Part shown: piece after piece, positions 1 to 6,107 of the stretch
How positions within the stretch are numbered: position 1 is the stretch's first letter
How the letters are laid out: every line of letters begins with the position of its first letter
Assembly: GCA_017421885.1 (NCBI GenBank)
Contig: JAFOHJ010000331.1
Coordinates: 1 to 8,708, forward strand
Length of the DNA stretch: 8,708 bases
Direction of reading: 5' to 3'
From: Clostridia bacterium
Lineage (GTDB): Bacteria; Bacillota_A; Clostridia; Oscillospirales; Butyricicoccaceae
Notes under the pieces: generated by a model
What the model saw: only the letters and a program-made list of their open reading frames with translations
Database searches by the model: none
Told to the model about the DNA's origin: nothing
Position numbers and translations under genes: made by a program

Positions 1-171
1 ATCGCCCTCCACCAGCTTCTGAGCAGCCTCGCAGCGCTTTCCGTTGAGCTTGATGCGCTTGAGTCGAAGATATTTATGCATAAGTCCGCCGGGAAGAAGG
101 GGAACTGCCTTGGCAAGATATTTGTCAAGGCGCTGTCCTGCATCGTTTCTGTTTATTTTAAACTCTTTCAT
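1..171 (-). CDS. RluA-family 23S rRNA/tRNA pseudouridine synthase, N-terminal part (runs off the window)
   Basis: Reading the minus strand from the ATG at 171-169 gives 57 residues with no stop before the window edge. The opening has the S4 RNA-binding domain pattern of RluA/RluC/RluD-type pseudouridine synthases: a GQRLDKYL segment at residues 12-19, then a basic stretch with KYLRLKRIKLNGKR at about residues 33-46. Family members isomerise uridine to pseudouridine in rRNA or tRNA; the S4 domain positions the RNA. The catalytic domain, with its aspartate in an RLD motif, lies beyond the left edge, so activity and target cannot be judged. A purine-rich AGGGG lies about 12 bases upstream of the ATG as a modest ribosome binding site. 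It is transcribed divergently from the yceD-rpmF unit. Family assignment is firm; the exact paralogue is not. Confidence 0.85.
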   Translation of the reverse strand, partial: MKEFKINRNDAGQRLDKYLAKAVPLLPGGLMHKYLRLKRIKLNGKRCEAAQKLVEGD

Positions 172-212
172 TAAAATCAATAAACCCCTATAATAATATA
201 GTGTATAAACAG

Positions 213-221
213 ATTTTAGCA
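213..221 (-). promoter_or_regulatory. Possible extended -10 promoter for the pseudouridine synthase gene
   Basis: On the minus strand this reads TGCTAAAAT, an extended -10 (TGn followed by a TATAAT-like hexamer) about 42 bases upstream of the start codon. The -35 position 17 bases further upstream is poor (TTTATT). The surrounding DNA is AT-rich, so chance matches are likely. Confidence 0.3.
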
Positions 222-365
222 TATTTACACATAAAAATAAATAGCTGTATCAAAGAAATGTGTTTAAAAACCGATATATTATCTGCTGCAATAAGGGAGG
301 ATAACGTAAAAAAGACTTTTGGAATGTCACAGAGCAAAAAGATGCGCGTGAAAGAACGACTTTGC

Positions 366-394
366 TTGACAAAGAGCCTTCTTATCACTATAAT
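366..394 (+). promoter_or_regulatory. Consensus sigma-A promoter (distal) of yceD-rpmF
   Basis: TTGACA at 366-371 and TATAAT at 389-394 are exact consensus hexamers with the ideal 17-base spacer. Transcription would start near 401 and give a leader of about 140 bases before yceD. It shares the 10-mer CTTGACAAAG with the proximal promoter. No terminator lies between it and yceD, so it probably adds to expression of that operon; a short leader RNA is the alternative. Confidence 0.75.
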
Positions 395-478
395 AAATCA
401 AGTGTGCTTCTGCCATATGAGTAGGAGAAGTATATGTAAGGGACATGAAAAAGCCTTTGTTTTTGGAAAAGAAAATCC

Positions 479-507
479 TTGACAAAGGTGTCCTGCGTTT
501 GTATAAT
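479..507 (+). promoter_or_regulatory. Consensus sigma-A promoter (proximal) of yceD-rpmF
   Basis: TTGACA at 479-484 and TATAAT at 502-507 match consensus exactly with a 17-base spacer. The predicted start near 514 leaves a short leader of about 26 bases containing the GAGAGG ribosome binding site of yceD at 525-530. A perfect promoter fits a gene pair feeding ribosome production. Confidence 0.85.
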
Positions 508-539
508 GATATTCGTATTATTTTGAGAGGACTGTATCT

Positions 540-1043
540 ATGATCGTTGGTCTGGGTGACGTTGTCACTTCTAAAGAAAAGAGAATAGATTTTGATTACG
601 ATATAGACCTCAGCTCAATAGAGATCTCGGGCGAGTATCCCTTCGTCGATCCTGTTACCGTATACGGTTCGGTTGAGGACAAGAACGGAGCGTTTGCCCT
701 GGAGGCTACCATCGAGGCCACAGTCACAACGGCTTGTGCCCGCTGCCTCAGAGAGGTAAAATACGATAAGATCATGGATGTATCCCTGATCCTTACACGT
801 CAGATCGACAATGAAGAGATGGACGACATCATCTTTGTCGAGACCGACAATGTAGAGCTTGACGATATCCTGGTTCCCGAGTTGCTGCTCGATATGGATC
901 CCGTCGTTCTCTGCAAACCCGACTGCAAGGGTCTGTGCGTAAAGTGCGGACATGACCTCAATGAGGGTGAATGCGGTTGCAACCGCAAAGAGGTAGATCC
1001 CAGGCTTGCTGTATTGCAGGATCTGCTTAAAAAACGCGATTAA
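540..1043 (+). CDS. yceD: YceD/DUF177 family zinc-cluster protein linked to 23S rRNA and L32
   Basis: A 167-residue protein of the DUF177 (YceD, also called YlbN) family. Family features seen: CARC at residues 66-69, an acidic stretch at about 90-110, and a C-terminal cysteine-rich segment with C125, C129, C133, C136, C145 and C147 in the arrangement LCKPDCKGLC followed by CGHDLNEGECGC. This is the signature that normally sits directly before rpmF. Family members have been tied to 23S rRNA accumulation and large-subunit biogenesis; the biochemical activity is unsettled. The start at 540 is chosen because GAGAGG at 525-530 lies nine bases upstream and the proximal promoter fits it. The gene is followed by rpmF after 50 bases, with no terminator between. 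In many bacteria plsX and fab genes follow rpmF, but here a terminator closes the unit. Confidence 0.9.
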   Translation: MIVGLGDVVTSKEKRIDFDYDIDLSSIEISGEYPFVDPVTVYGSVEDKNGAFALEATIEATVTTACARCLREVKYDKIMDVSLILTRQIDNEEMDDIIFVETDNVELDDILVPELLLDMDPVVLCKPDCKGLCVKCGHDLNEGECGCNRKEVDPRLAVLQDLLKKRD

Positions 1044-1093
1044 TTTTATAATCAATAAATAACGTTTAAGATATAGTGAGGAGGCGAAAAGAA

Positions 1094-1276
1094 ATGGCAG
1101 TACCTAAGGGTAAAATTTCCAGACAGAGAAGAGATAAGAGGCGCAGCGCTCATTGGAAGCTCGACCTTCCCAATGTTTCCAAGTGCCCCAAGTGCGGTGA
1201 GCCCGTACTCTCGCACAGAGCTTGCAAGGCTTGCGGTGCATACAATGGCCGTACAGTTATGGCTGTTGAGGCTTAA
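1094..1276 (+). CDS. rpmF: 50S ribosomal protein L32, zinc-ribbon form
   Basis: Sixty residues beginning MAVPKGKISRQRRDKRRSAHW, the usual opening of bacterial L32, with the conserved basic N-terminus and tryptophan. Two CxxC pairs (C31/C34 and C44/C47) form the zinc ribbon, so this is the zinc-binding form rather than the cysteine-free paralogue some bacteria use under zinc limitation. The start at 1094 is set by the ribosome binding site GAGGAGG at 1078-1084, nine bases upstream; a longer reading from GTG at 1076 would overlap that site and is rejected. It is the second gene of the yceD-rpmF unit and is followed within 20 bases by an intrinsic terminator. L32 is a component of the large ribosomal subunit. 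Confidence 0.97.
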   Translation: MAVPKGKISRQRRDKRRSAHWKLDLPNVSKCPKCGEPVLSHRACKACGAYNGRTVMAVEA

Positions 1277-1294
1277 TTGATTTAAGACTGAAAG

Positions 1295-1333
1295 TAGAGA
1301 AGAGGGGATTCCCGCTTCTCTATTTTGTTTTTT
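1295..1333 (+). terminator. Intrinsic terminator of yceD-rpmF
   Basis: TAGAGAAG at 1295-1302 pairs with CTTCTCTA at 1315-1322, followed inward by one A/G mismatch and GGG/CCC, with a short loop at 1307-1310. A TTTTGTTTTTT tract follows directly at 1323-1333. Confidence 0.9.
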
Positions 1334-1367
1334 ACAGACTTTTTTATTGCTTAGATTGTTTAAATGA

Positions 1368-1396
1368 TTGACGATGCCGTGAAAAGATGGCATAAT
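1368..1396 (+). promoter_or_regulatory. Sigma-A promoter of der-plsY-gpsA
   Basis: TTGACG at 1368-1373 and CATAAT at 1391-1396 each differ from consensus at one base and have the ideal 17-base spacer. Transcription would start near 1403, giving a leader of about 80 bases that holds the hairpin at 1433-1449. Confidence 0.75.
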
Positions 1397-1432
1397 TAAT
1401 CATATATAAGTCTGAGAAGTTCACGAATAACG

Positions 1433-1449
1433 GTGTGCCTCCTGCACAC
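1433..1449 (+). other. Leader hairpin with CCTCCT at its loop, upstream of der
   Basis: GTGTGC (1433-1438) and GCACAC (1444-1449) form a perfect six-pair stem around a five-base CTCCT loop. There is no T-run after it, so it is not a terminator. The CCTCCT at 1438-1443 is the complement of an ideal ribosome binding site and could pair weakly with the AGAAAGG before der at 1464-1470. Function unknown. Confidence 0.5.
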
Positions 1450-1481
1450 TTTATCTATATAACAGAAAGGATTGGTTTACC

Positions 1482-2813
1482 ATGAGCAGGCCCGTAGTGG
1501 CAATAGTAGGCAGACCTAATGTTGGCAAATCTCTGCTCTTCAACCGTCTGGCCGAGCGTAAGAACGCAGCCATCGTTGAAGACACTCCCGGCGTTACCCG
1601 CGACAGAATCTACGCCAGAGCCGAGTGGAGAGGCCGTGCCTTCGACATCATCGATACAGGCGGTATCGAGCCCAAAACAGACAATGAGATCCTTCGCTTT
1701 ATGCGCGAGCAGGCATATATCGCCATCAGCCATGCCGATGTCGTTATCCTTGTAACCGATGTCAGGACCGGTGTAACAGCGGCTGATGCCGATGTTGCAG
1801 CCATGCTCCAGCGTTCCAAGAAGCCCGTTGTGCTTTGTGTAAACAAGCTCGACACACCGGGTGATCCTCCTGCCGATTTCTATGAGTTCTATAATCTCGG
1901 CATGGGCGATCCCGTAGGCATTTCGGCAATGCACGGCTATGGTACAGGCGACCTTCTCGACAGATGCTTCGAGCATTTCCCCGCGGAGACCTACGATACC
2001 GATGAAGAAGAGGGCATGATCAAGGTCGCCCTTATCGGCAAACCCAATGCAGGCAAAAGCTCGCTTACCAACCGCATCGTTGGTGAAGAACGAGTTATCG
2101 TAAGTGATATCCCCGGCACCACACGCGATGCCATCGACAGCGTTGTCACAAGAGGCGACGATAAATATCTGTTTATCGACACAGCCGGCATCCGTAAGCA
2201 TTCAAAGGTAAATGAAGAGATCGAGAAGTTCTCGGTCATGCGTGCGGTTATGGCTATCGAACGCGCCGATGTATGCCTTCTGATGATCGATGCTCAGGAC
2301 GGTGTTACCGACCAGGATACAAAGATCGCCGGTATGGCTCACGACAGCGGCAAGGCGGTCATTATCGTTATCAACAAGTGGGATCTTATCGAGAAGGAAA
2401 CATCCACTCAGGCAGAATATGAGAAAAAGGTCCGCACACAGCTGGCATATATGCCGTATGCACCCATTATGTTCATCTCGGCAAAGACAGGCCTCAGAGT
2501 CGAAAATCTCTTTGCTAAGATCCAGGAAGTATATGCTTCCAATAATATGCGCGTAACGACCGGTATGCTCAATACCATTTTGGCCGATGCAACAGCCCGT
2601 GTCCAGCCTCCTACGGACAAGGGACGCAGACTTAAGGTCTATTATATGACTCAGGTAGGTGTAAGGCCTCCCACGTTCGTTTGTTTCTGCAACGATGCAA
2701 AGCTGTTCCATTATTCCTATCTCAGATACCTTGAGAACAGGCTTCGTGACGTATACGGATTCCATGGCACTCCCATCAAGATGATCGTTCGTCAGAGGGG
2801 AGAAAAGGAATAA
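1482..2813 (+). CDS. der: Ribosome assembly GTPase Der (EngA), double GTPase domain
   Basis: A 443-residue protein of the usual Der length with two tandem GTPase domains and a C-terminal KH-like domain. Domain 1 shows GRPNVGKS (10-17), PGVTRD (36-41), DTGG (58-61) and NKLD (121-124). Domain 2 shows GKPNAGKS (186-193), PGTTRD (211-216), DTAG (233-236), NKWD (298-301) and SAK (333-335). An acidic linker lies at about 171-178. The KH-like part (about 353-437) ends with the typical FHGTPIKMIVR segment. Der binds the 50S precursor and is needed for late large-subunit maturation. All G-motifs are intact. The start at 1482 has AGAAAGG (1464-1470) eleven bases upstream. It opens a tight three-gene unit: plsY begins three bases after its stop. 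Confidence 0.97.
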   Translation: MSRPVVAIVGRPNVGKSLLFNRLAERKNAAIVEDTPGVTRDRIYARAEWRGRAFDIIDTGGIEPKTDNEILRFMREQAYIAISHADVVILVTDVRTGVTAADADVAAMLQRSKKPVVLCVNKLDTPGDPPADFYEFYNLGMGDPVGISAMHGYGTGDLLDRCFEHFPAETYDTDEEEGMIKVALIGKPNAGKSSLTNRIVGEERVIVSDIPGTTRDAIDSVVTRGDDKYLFIDTAGIRKHSKVNEEIEKFSVMRAVMAIERADVCLLMIDAQDGVTDQDTKIAGMAHDSGKAVIIVINKWDLIEKETSTQAEYEKKVRTQLAYMPYAPIMFISAKTGLRVENLFAKIQEVYASNNMRVTTGMLNTILADATARVQPPTDKGRRLKVYYMTQVGVRPPTFVCFCNDAKLFHYSYLRYLENRLRDVYGFHGTPIKMIVRQRGEKE

Positions 2814-2816
2814 GTC

Positions 2817-3446
2817 ATGTATGCATCCAAGGTCTGGGCGTGGATTCTTTCTGCGCTGATAGGATACATGTTCGGCTCGATCAGCGGTTCGATCACGGTT
2901 TCGAGGTTCTTCTATAAAGATGATATCCGAAATCATGGCAGTGGCAATGCGGGTACGACTAATATGCTGAGGACATACGGCCTCAAGAAGGCTGCTATGA
3001 CCATCATCATCGACTTTGCAAAGACTCTTGCGGCAGTTGCCATCGGCAGGCTGCTTCTGGGCGATTTTGCCATCGTTGCCTGCGGCATCGGTGTCACGAT
3101 CGGCCATGCATACCCCATCTATTATAACTTCAAGGGCGGCAAGGCGGCTGCATGTTCGGCTGCATGTATGCTGGCCCTTGATTGGAGGATATTCCTTCTG
3201 GAGGCAGTGATTTTCTTTGGTTTTGCATTCTCCACGAGAATAGTTTCCATCTCTACTATCATTGTCGCGCTCAGCTTTCCCTTTGTTACATGGTTTTTCT
3301 ACAGGGGTGTCATGGGCACGGCATTGGGTACGGCATATATGTTCTTTGCCGTATATGTATGTATTTTTATTATCTATCTGCACAGAAGCAACATAAAGCG
3401 CCTGATGAACGGCACTGAGTCGCGCTTCGGAAAGAAAGGCAAGTAA
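2817..3446 (+). CDS. plsY: Glycerol-3-phosphate acyltransferase PlsY (acyl-phosphate dependent)
   Basis: A 209-residue, strongly hydrophobic integral membrane protein. PlsY transfers an acyl group from acyl-phosphate to sn-glycerol 3-phosphate, giving lysophosphatidate. The family's three conserved motifs are visible: GSGNAGTTN at 41-49 followed by an RTYG segment and DFAK at 66-69; GH at 96-97 with FKGGK at 105-109; and HRSNIKRLMNGTE at 189-201. Hydrophobic stretches at about 7-28, 58-80, 84-102, 112-135, 143-162 and 168-188 fit a multi-pass topology. Minor departures from the commonest motif text are T70 after the DxxK lysine and AAC after GGKA; neither is likely to abolish activity. AAGGAA at 2805-2810, inside the end of der, is the ribosome binding site. 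The next gene, gpsA, makes its substrate. Confidence 0.95.
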   Translation: MYASKVWAWILSALIGYMFGSISGSITVSRFFYKDDIRNHGSGNAGTTNMLRTYGLKKAAMTIIIDFAKTLAAVAIGRLLLGDFAIVACGIGVTIGHAYPIYYNFKGGKAAACSAACMLALDWRIFLLEAVIFFGFAFSTRIVSISTIIVALSFPFVTWFFYRGVMGTALGTAYMFFAVYVCIFIIYLHRSNIKRLMNGTESRFGKKGK

Positions 3447-3447
3447 A

Positions 3448-4446
3448 ATGAAAATATCTGTCATCGGATGCGGCGGCTGGGGTCTGGCCGTCAGCAGTCT
3501 GCTCGAGAGCAACGGCCATGACGTAAGCGTCTGGTGCTTCCTCGAGGATGAATATAATCTCCTGACCGAAACACGCGGCAACGAAAAGCTGCTGCCCGGT
3601 GTAAAGCTCAGCGAGAATATCAGGTTCACGATGGACATGTCCTGTGCTCAGGGCTGCGGCATCGTCGTTGTTGCGGTGCCTTCTTTTGCGGTGTATTCCA
3701 CAGCACTCAAGCTCAAAGAGCATATTGCAGAGGACACAGTTGTGGTTCTGCTGTCCAAGGGCTTCGACAAGTCCAACGGCTACTGCCTGCTCAGCGACAG
3801 CCTTCGCAAGGCGCTGGGAGAGAAGGGCAGAATAGTCGCCCTGACAGGTCCTTCTCATGCCGAGGAGGTCTCGAGAGGTGTTCCCACAGCAATCGTTGCG
3901 GCATCGGAAGATATTGAGGCTGCAAAGGAAGTTCAGGCTGCCTTCATGAACGGATTCTTCCGCGTCTATACACACACCGACATTGTAGGTGCTGAGCTGG
4001 GCGGTGCTATGAAGAATATCATGGCTCTGGCAGTCGGTATCAGCGACGGTGCAGGCTATGGCGACAACACAAAAGCTATGCTTATGACTCGCGGAATTGC
4101 CGAGATGTCGCGTTTTGGTGAGTATCTTGGCGGTCAGAAGGAGACTTTTGGCGGTCTTTCGGGTGTGGGGGATCTGATCGTTACCTGCACATCCAACCAT
4201 TCGCGAAACCGCCGTGCCGGCCTTATGATCGGCGCAGGAGAGAAGCCTGATGAGGCTGTAAAGAAGGTAGGTGCTGTTGTCGAGGGTTATTTTGCTACCG
4301 AAGCGGTGCATCATCTTGCGCAGGGAAGCGGCATCGAGCTGCCTCTGTCCGAAGCGATGTATGGCCTGCTTTTTGAGAACAAGACACTCAAGCAGACGGC
4401 AACCGAGCTTTTTGCCCGCGCAGGCAAGAGCGAGTTCTGGAAATAA
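3448..4446 (+). CDS. gpsA: NAD(P)-dependent glycerol-3-phosphate dehydrogenase
   Basis: A 332-residue cytosolic enzyme reducing dihydroxyacetone phosphate to sn-glycerol 3-phosphate for phospholipid synthesis. The N-terminal Rossmann fold carries the dinucleotide loop GCGGWG at residues 7-12. SKG at 103-105 holds the substrate-site lysine K104; GPSHAEEV at 134-141 follows; the helical C-terminal domain has GAELGGAMKN at 181-190 with catalytic lysine K189, then ISDGAGYGDN and a GVGDLIVTCTS segment leading to SRNRR at 252-256. Length and motifs are those of a complete, active GpsA. Only one base separates it from plsY, and GAAAGG at 3434-3439 is its ribosome binding site, so the two are co-transcribed and probably translationally coupled. 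A strong terminator follows. Confidence 0.97.
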   Translation: MKISVIGCGGWGLAVSSLLESNGHDVSVWCFLEDEYNLLTETRGNEKLLPGVKLSENIRFTMDMSCAQGCGIVVVAVPSFAVYSTALKLKEHIAEDTVVVLLSKGFDKSNGYCLLSDSLRKALGEKGRIVALTGPSHAEEVSRGVPTAIVAASEDIEAAKEVQAAFMNGFFRVYTHTDIVGAELGGAMKNIMALAVGISDGAGYGDNTKAMLMTRGIAEMSRFGEYLGGQKETFGGLSGVGDLIVTCTSNHSRNRRAGLMIGAGEKPDEAVKKVGAVVEGYFATEAVHHLAQGSGIELPLSEAMYGLLFENKTLKQTATELFARAGKSEFWK

Positions 4447-4464
4447 TAGCTGAATAAATATTAA

Positions 4465-4496
4465 GCCATCCCGAGGAAAAACGGGATGGCTTTTTT
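4465..4496 (+). terminator. Intrinsic terminator of der-plsY-gpsA
   Basis: A perfect nine-pair stem, GCCATCCCG (4465-4473) with CGGGATGGC (4482-4490), an A-rich eight-base loop and TTTTTT at 4491-4496. The flanking AA and TT extend the stem. It could also act as a weak back-up for leftward transcription from rpmB. Confidence 0.95.
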
Positions 4497-4514
4497 GTGT
4501 GTGAAAAGAAAGAT

Positions 4515-4550
4515 ATAAACAAAAAATCCCGGCCGAATATCGGACGGGAT
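4515..4550 (-). terminator. Intrinsic terminator of rpmB
   Basis: ATCCCG (4526-4531) pairs with CGGGAT (4545-4550), then CCGA (4533-4536) with TCGG (4540-4543) around an ATA loop, with one G/A mismatch in the stem. Read on the minus strand, the hairpin is followed by a T-rich tract (complement of 4515-4525). On the plus strand no adjacent T-run follows, so it serves the leftward gene. Confidence 0.88.
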
Positions 4551-4596
4551 AATTGTGCTTTTATTCAGATAAATCCGAAAGGTAGGGCAAGAGAAG

Positions 4597-4785
4597 TTAG
4601 ATAGCTCTTGTAACCTTACCCGAGCGCAGGCAGCGAGTACAAACATTAACATGAGTGGGAGTGCCGTTTACGATAGCCTTTACACGCTTTACGTTAGGCT
4701 TCCAGGGTCTGTTTGTTCTTCTGTGAGAGTGGGAAACCTTGATGCCGAAGGTAACGCCCTTGTTACAGATATCACACTTTGCCAT
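4597..4785 (-). CDS. rpmB: 50S ribosomal protein L28, zinc-binding form
   Basis: Sixty-two residues starting MAKCDICNKG, with the conserved HSHRRTNR segment at 18-25 and WKPNVKRVKA at 28-37. C4/C7 and C49/C52 form the zinc site of the four-cysteine form of L28. The start is supported by an almost ideal ribosome binding site, AGGAGGTG, complementary to 4793-4800, seven bases upstream of the ATG. It is a single-gene unit on the minus strand with its own promoter and terminator, convergent with gpsA and divergent from hprK. Together with L32 it shows that this genome keeps zinc-dependent ribosomal proteins here; whether zinc-free paralogues exist elsewhere cannot be seen. Confidence 0.97.
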   Translation of the reverse strand: MAKCDICNKGVTFGIKVSHSHRRTNRPWKPNVKRVKAIVNGTPTHVNVCTRCLRSGKVTRAI

Positions 4786-4825
4786 TTCTCTGCACCTCCT
4801 TATAATTGATTACATAACAAAAGAT

Positions 4826-4854
4826 ATAATACCACAACCGGTCTCATAAAGCAA
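4826..4854 (-). promoter_or_regulatory. Sigma-A promoter of rpmB
   Basis: On the minus strand, TTGCTT (complement of 4849-4854) and TATTAT (complement of 4826-4831) are separated by 17 bases. The predicted transcript start near 4819 leaves a leader of about 34 bases that includes the AGGAGGTG ribosome binding site. Confidence 0.75.
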
Positions 4855-5035
4855 GAGAAAAATTTAAATAATTTATCGAGTTTTTCAAAGTTTTTTATTG
4901 AGCTTTGGGCAATGGTCACAGCCTGTTGAAATAGCAGCAAACTTCAGGCCGTAATGGTTATGATACTATGTTTTTTTCGAAAAGTAAAGAGTTTTCTTTC
5001 GTGAATATAAAAAAGTTTTGACACTTCTAATTCAT
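4855..5035. other. AT-rich spacer between the divergent rpmB and hprK promoters
   Basis: With the promoters and leaders on either side, the gene-free interval from 4786 to 5112 is 327 bases. This central part holds runs of A and T, an imperfect inverted repeat GCCTG (4921-4925) / CAGGC (4945-4949), and a lone TTGACA at 5019-5024 with no -10 at the right distance. I see no catabolite-response element, open reading frame or RNA motif that I can support. Confidence 0.5.
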
Positions 5036-5063
5036 TGCATTTTGAGGTAGCATGGTATATAAT
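5036..5063 (+). promoter_or_regulatory. Sigma-A promoter of hprK
   Basis: TTGCAT at 5036-5041 and a perfect TATAAT at 5058-5063 with a 16-base spacer. Transcription would start near 5070, giving a leader of about 43 bases with AAGGAG at 5099-5104. Confidence 0.65.
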
Positions 5064-5112
5064 AACAATATTATAAGCATTAAAACAGATGTTCAACCAA
5101 GGAGTGCTACCT

Positions 5113-6051
5113 ATGGCAGAGTTCAGAAACAATATTATGATGCACGAAGTTCTCCGCGAGTTTAAGCTCGAGGTGCTTTATGGTCCTGAGGGATATCTTG
5201 AAAGAGAGATCTGCAGCCCCAGTGTAAACCGTCCCGGCCTTCAGCTTGCCGGTTTCTTCGAAGGCTTCAATAACGACCGTATTCAGGTCATTGGCGAAAT
5301 GGAGTCTTTGTATATCAATCAGTTCACTGAAGAGAAGCAGGAAAAGATGTTTGATGAGATCTTCTCCCGTGGCGTTCCTCTGATGATCCTTTCGGTAGAC
5401 AGTAATATCCATGCGCCTTGCATTCGCAGTGCTGAAAAATATGGTGTTACGGTTGCAAAGTCTCAGGAGCATGCTTCGCCTCTGATTGCATCGATGATCT
5501 CGTCGCTCAATGTTCATCTGGCTCCCTGCATCACGCGCCACGGTGTCCTCCTCGAAGTATACGGCGAAGGCATCTTCCTTGTGGGTGACAGCGGCGTAGG
5601 TAAGAGCGAGACCGCTATTGAGCTCCTCAAGCGCGGCCACCGTCTTGTTGCCGATGATGCTGTTGAGATCAAGAAGGTTTCGGCAAAGAGCCTTGTCGGT
5701 TCGGCACCCGAGATGATCCGTTATCTGATGGAGATGCGCGGCATCGGCATCGTCGATGTTCGCCGTCTGTTCGGTATGTCGGCAGTTAAGCCCACTGAGA
5801 AGATCGAACTGGTCATTAACCTTGAGAGATGGGACGATAATAAGGTTTATGACCGTATGGGCCTGGAAGACAGCTATACCGAGATCATGGGAATCAATGT
5901 TCCTTCGCTGACGATACCTGTCCGTCCCGGCCGTAACCTCGCCGTTATCATCGAGGTCGCAGCTATGAATCACCGTCATAAGAAGATGGGACACAATGCT
6001 GCAAAGGAGCTTGAAGAAAGGCTCTATAACAGCATGATGGCTCAGCAGTAA
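5113..6051 (+). CDS. hprK: HPr kinase/phosphorylase
   Basis: A 312-residue bifunctional enzyme that phosphorylates HPr on its regulatory serine and removes that phosphate again, linking glycolytic state to carbon catabolite control in Bacillota. The N-terminal domain spans about 1-130. The C-terminal catalytic domain shows RHGVLLEVYGEG (142-153), the Walker A loop GDSGVGKS (158-165), the acidic pair D181/D182, the HprK signature EMRGIGIVDVRRLFG (207-221) and the conserved end VRPGRNLAVIIEVAAMN (270-286), then a basic helix. All expected catalytic elements are present. The start at 5113 is preferred over an in-frame ATG at 5089 because AAGGAG at 5099-5104 lies eight bases before it. No terminator follows; the thiT promoter begins nine bases after the stop. 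HPr itself (ptsH) is not in the window. Confidence 0.96.
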   Translation: MAEFRNNIMMHEVLREFKLEVLYGPEGYLEREICSPSVNRPGLQLAGFFEGFNNDRIQVIGEMESLYINQFTEEKQEKMFDEIFSRGVPLMILSVDSNIHAPCIRSAEKYGVTVAKSQEHASPLIASMISSLNVHLAPCITRHGVLLEVYGEGIFLVGDSGVGKSETAIELLKRGHRLVADDAVEIKKVSAKSLVGSAPEMIRYLMEMRGIGIVDVRRLFGMSAVKPTEKIELVINLERWDDNKVYDRMGLEDSYTEIMGINVPSLTIPVRPGRNLAVIIEVAAMNHRHKKMGHNAAKELEERLYNSMMAQQ

Positions 6052-6060
6052 TTACGGCTG

Positions 6061-6089
6061 TTGACAAATCATTTTATTGGTAGTATTAT
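6061..6089 (+). promoter_or_regulatory. Sigma-A promoter of the TPP riboswitch-thiT transcript
   Basis: TTGACA at 6061-6066 and TATTAT at 6084-6089 with a 17-base spacer. Transcription would start near 6096, about a dozen bases before the riboswitch P1 stem, as expected for a dedicated riboswitch promoter. Confidence 0.85.
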
Positions 6090-6107
6090 CATAGTGTAAA
6101 ATCAAAC

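Larger units (their letters stand above)
172..539. other. Divergent intergenic control region between the pseudouridine synthase and yceD
   Basis: This 368-base stretch is AT-rich in its left half and holds no convincing gene. It contains two perfect consensus promoters facing right (366-394 and 479-507), an inverted repeat CCTTTGT (454-460) / ACAAAGG (482-488), a start-stop mini-ORF at 434-439 and a 32-codon ORF at 445-543. For the leftward gene the best promoter candidate is an extended -10 on the minus strand at 213-221. Between about 222 and 365 I see nothing I can assign. Confidence 0.7.

Noticed and set aside
201..482. A 93-residue plus-strand frame with GTG start, and its 52-residue form from ATG at 324
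   Set aside because: No ribosome binding site at a usable distance from either start (AAGGGAGG at 293-300 is 23 bases before 324), a composition like translated AT-rich DNA, no recognisable domain, and its 3' part crosses both yceD promoters.
1076..1093. Six-residue N-terminal extension of L32 from GTG
   Set aside because: It would consume the GAGGAGG ribosome binding site; the start at 1094 matches the family's usual N-terminus.
2817..3446. Altered PlsY motifs (T70 after DxxK; AAC after GGKA) as a sign of changed function
   Set aside because: The charged and glycine residues that define the three motifs are all kept, and substitutions of this kind occur in Bacillota homologues, so I do not treat them as unusual.
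2202..3638. A long minus-strand frame of 478 codons across der, plsY and gpsA
   Set aside because: It is the antisense shadow of three genes with intact motifs on the plus strand; it has no domain I recognise and no operon signals.
4921..4949. Inverted repeat GCCTG/CAGGC in the rpmB-hprK gap as operator or terminator
   Set aside because: Only five pairs with a 19-base loop, and the T-run at 4971 is too far away for a terminator.
5019..5024. TTGACA upstream of hprK as a second promoter
   Set aside because: No -10-like hexamer at 16-18 bases; the TATAAT at 5058 is 33 bases away.
5089..5112. Eight-residue extension of HprK from ATG at 5089
   Set aside because: AAGGAG at 5099-5104 is correctly placed for the ATG at 5113 and lies inside the extension.
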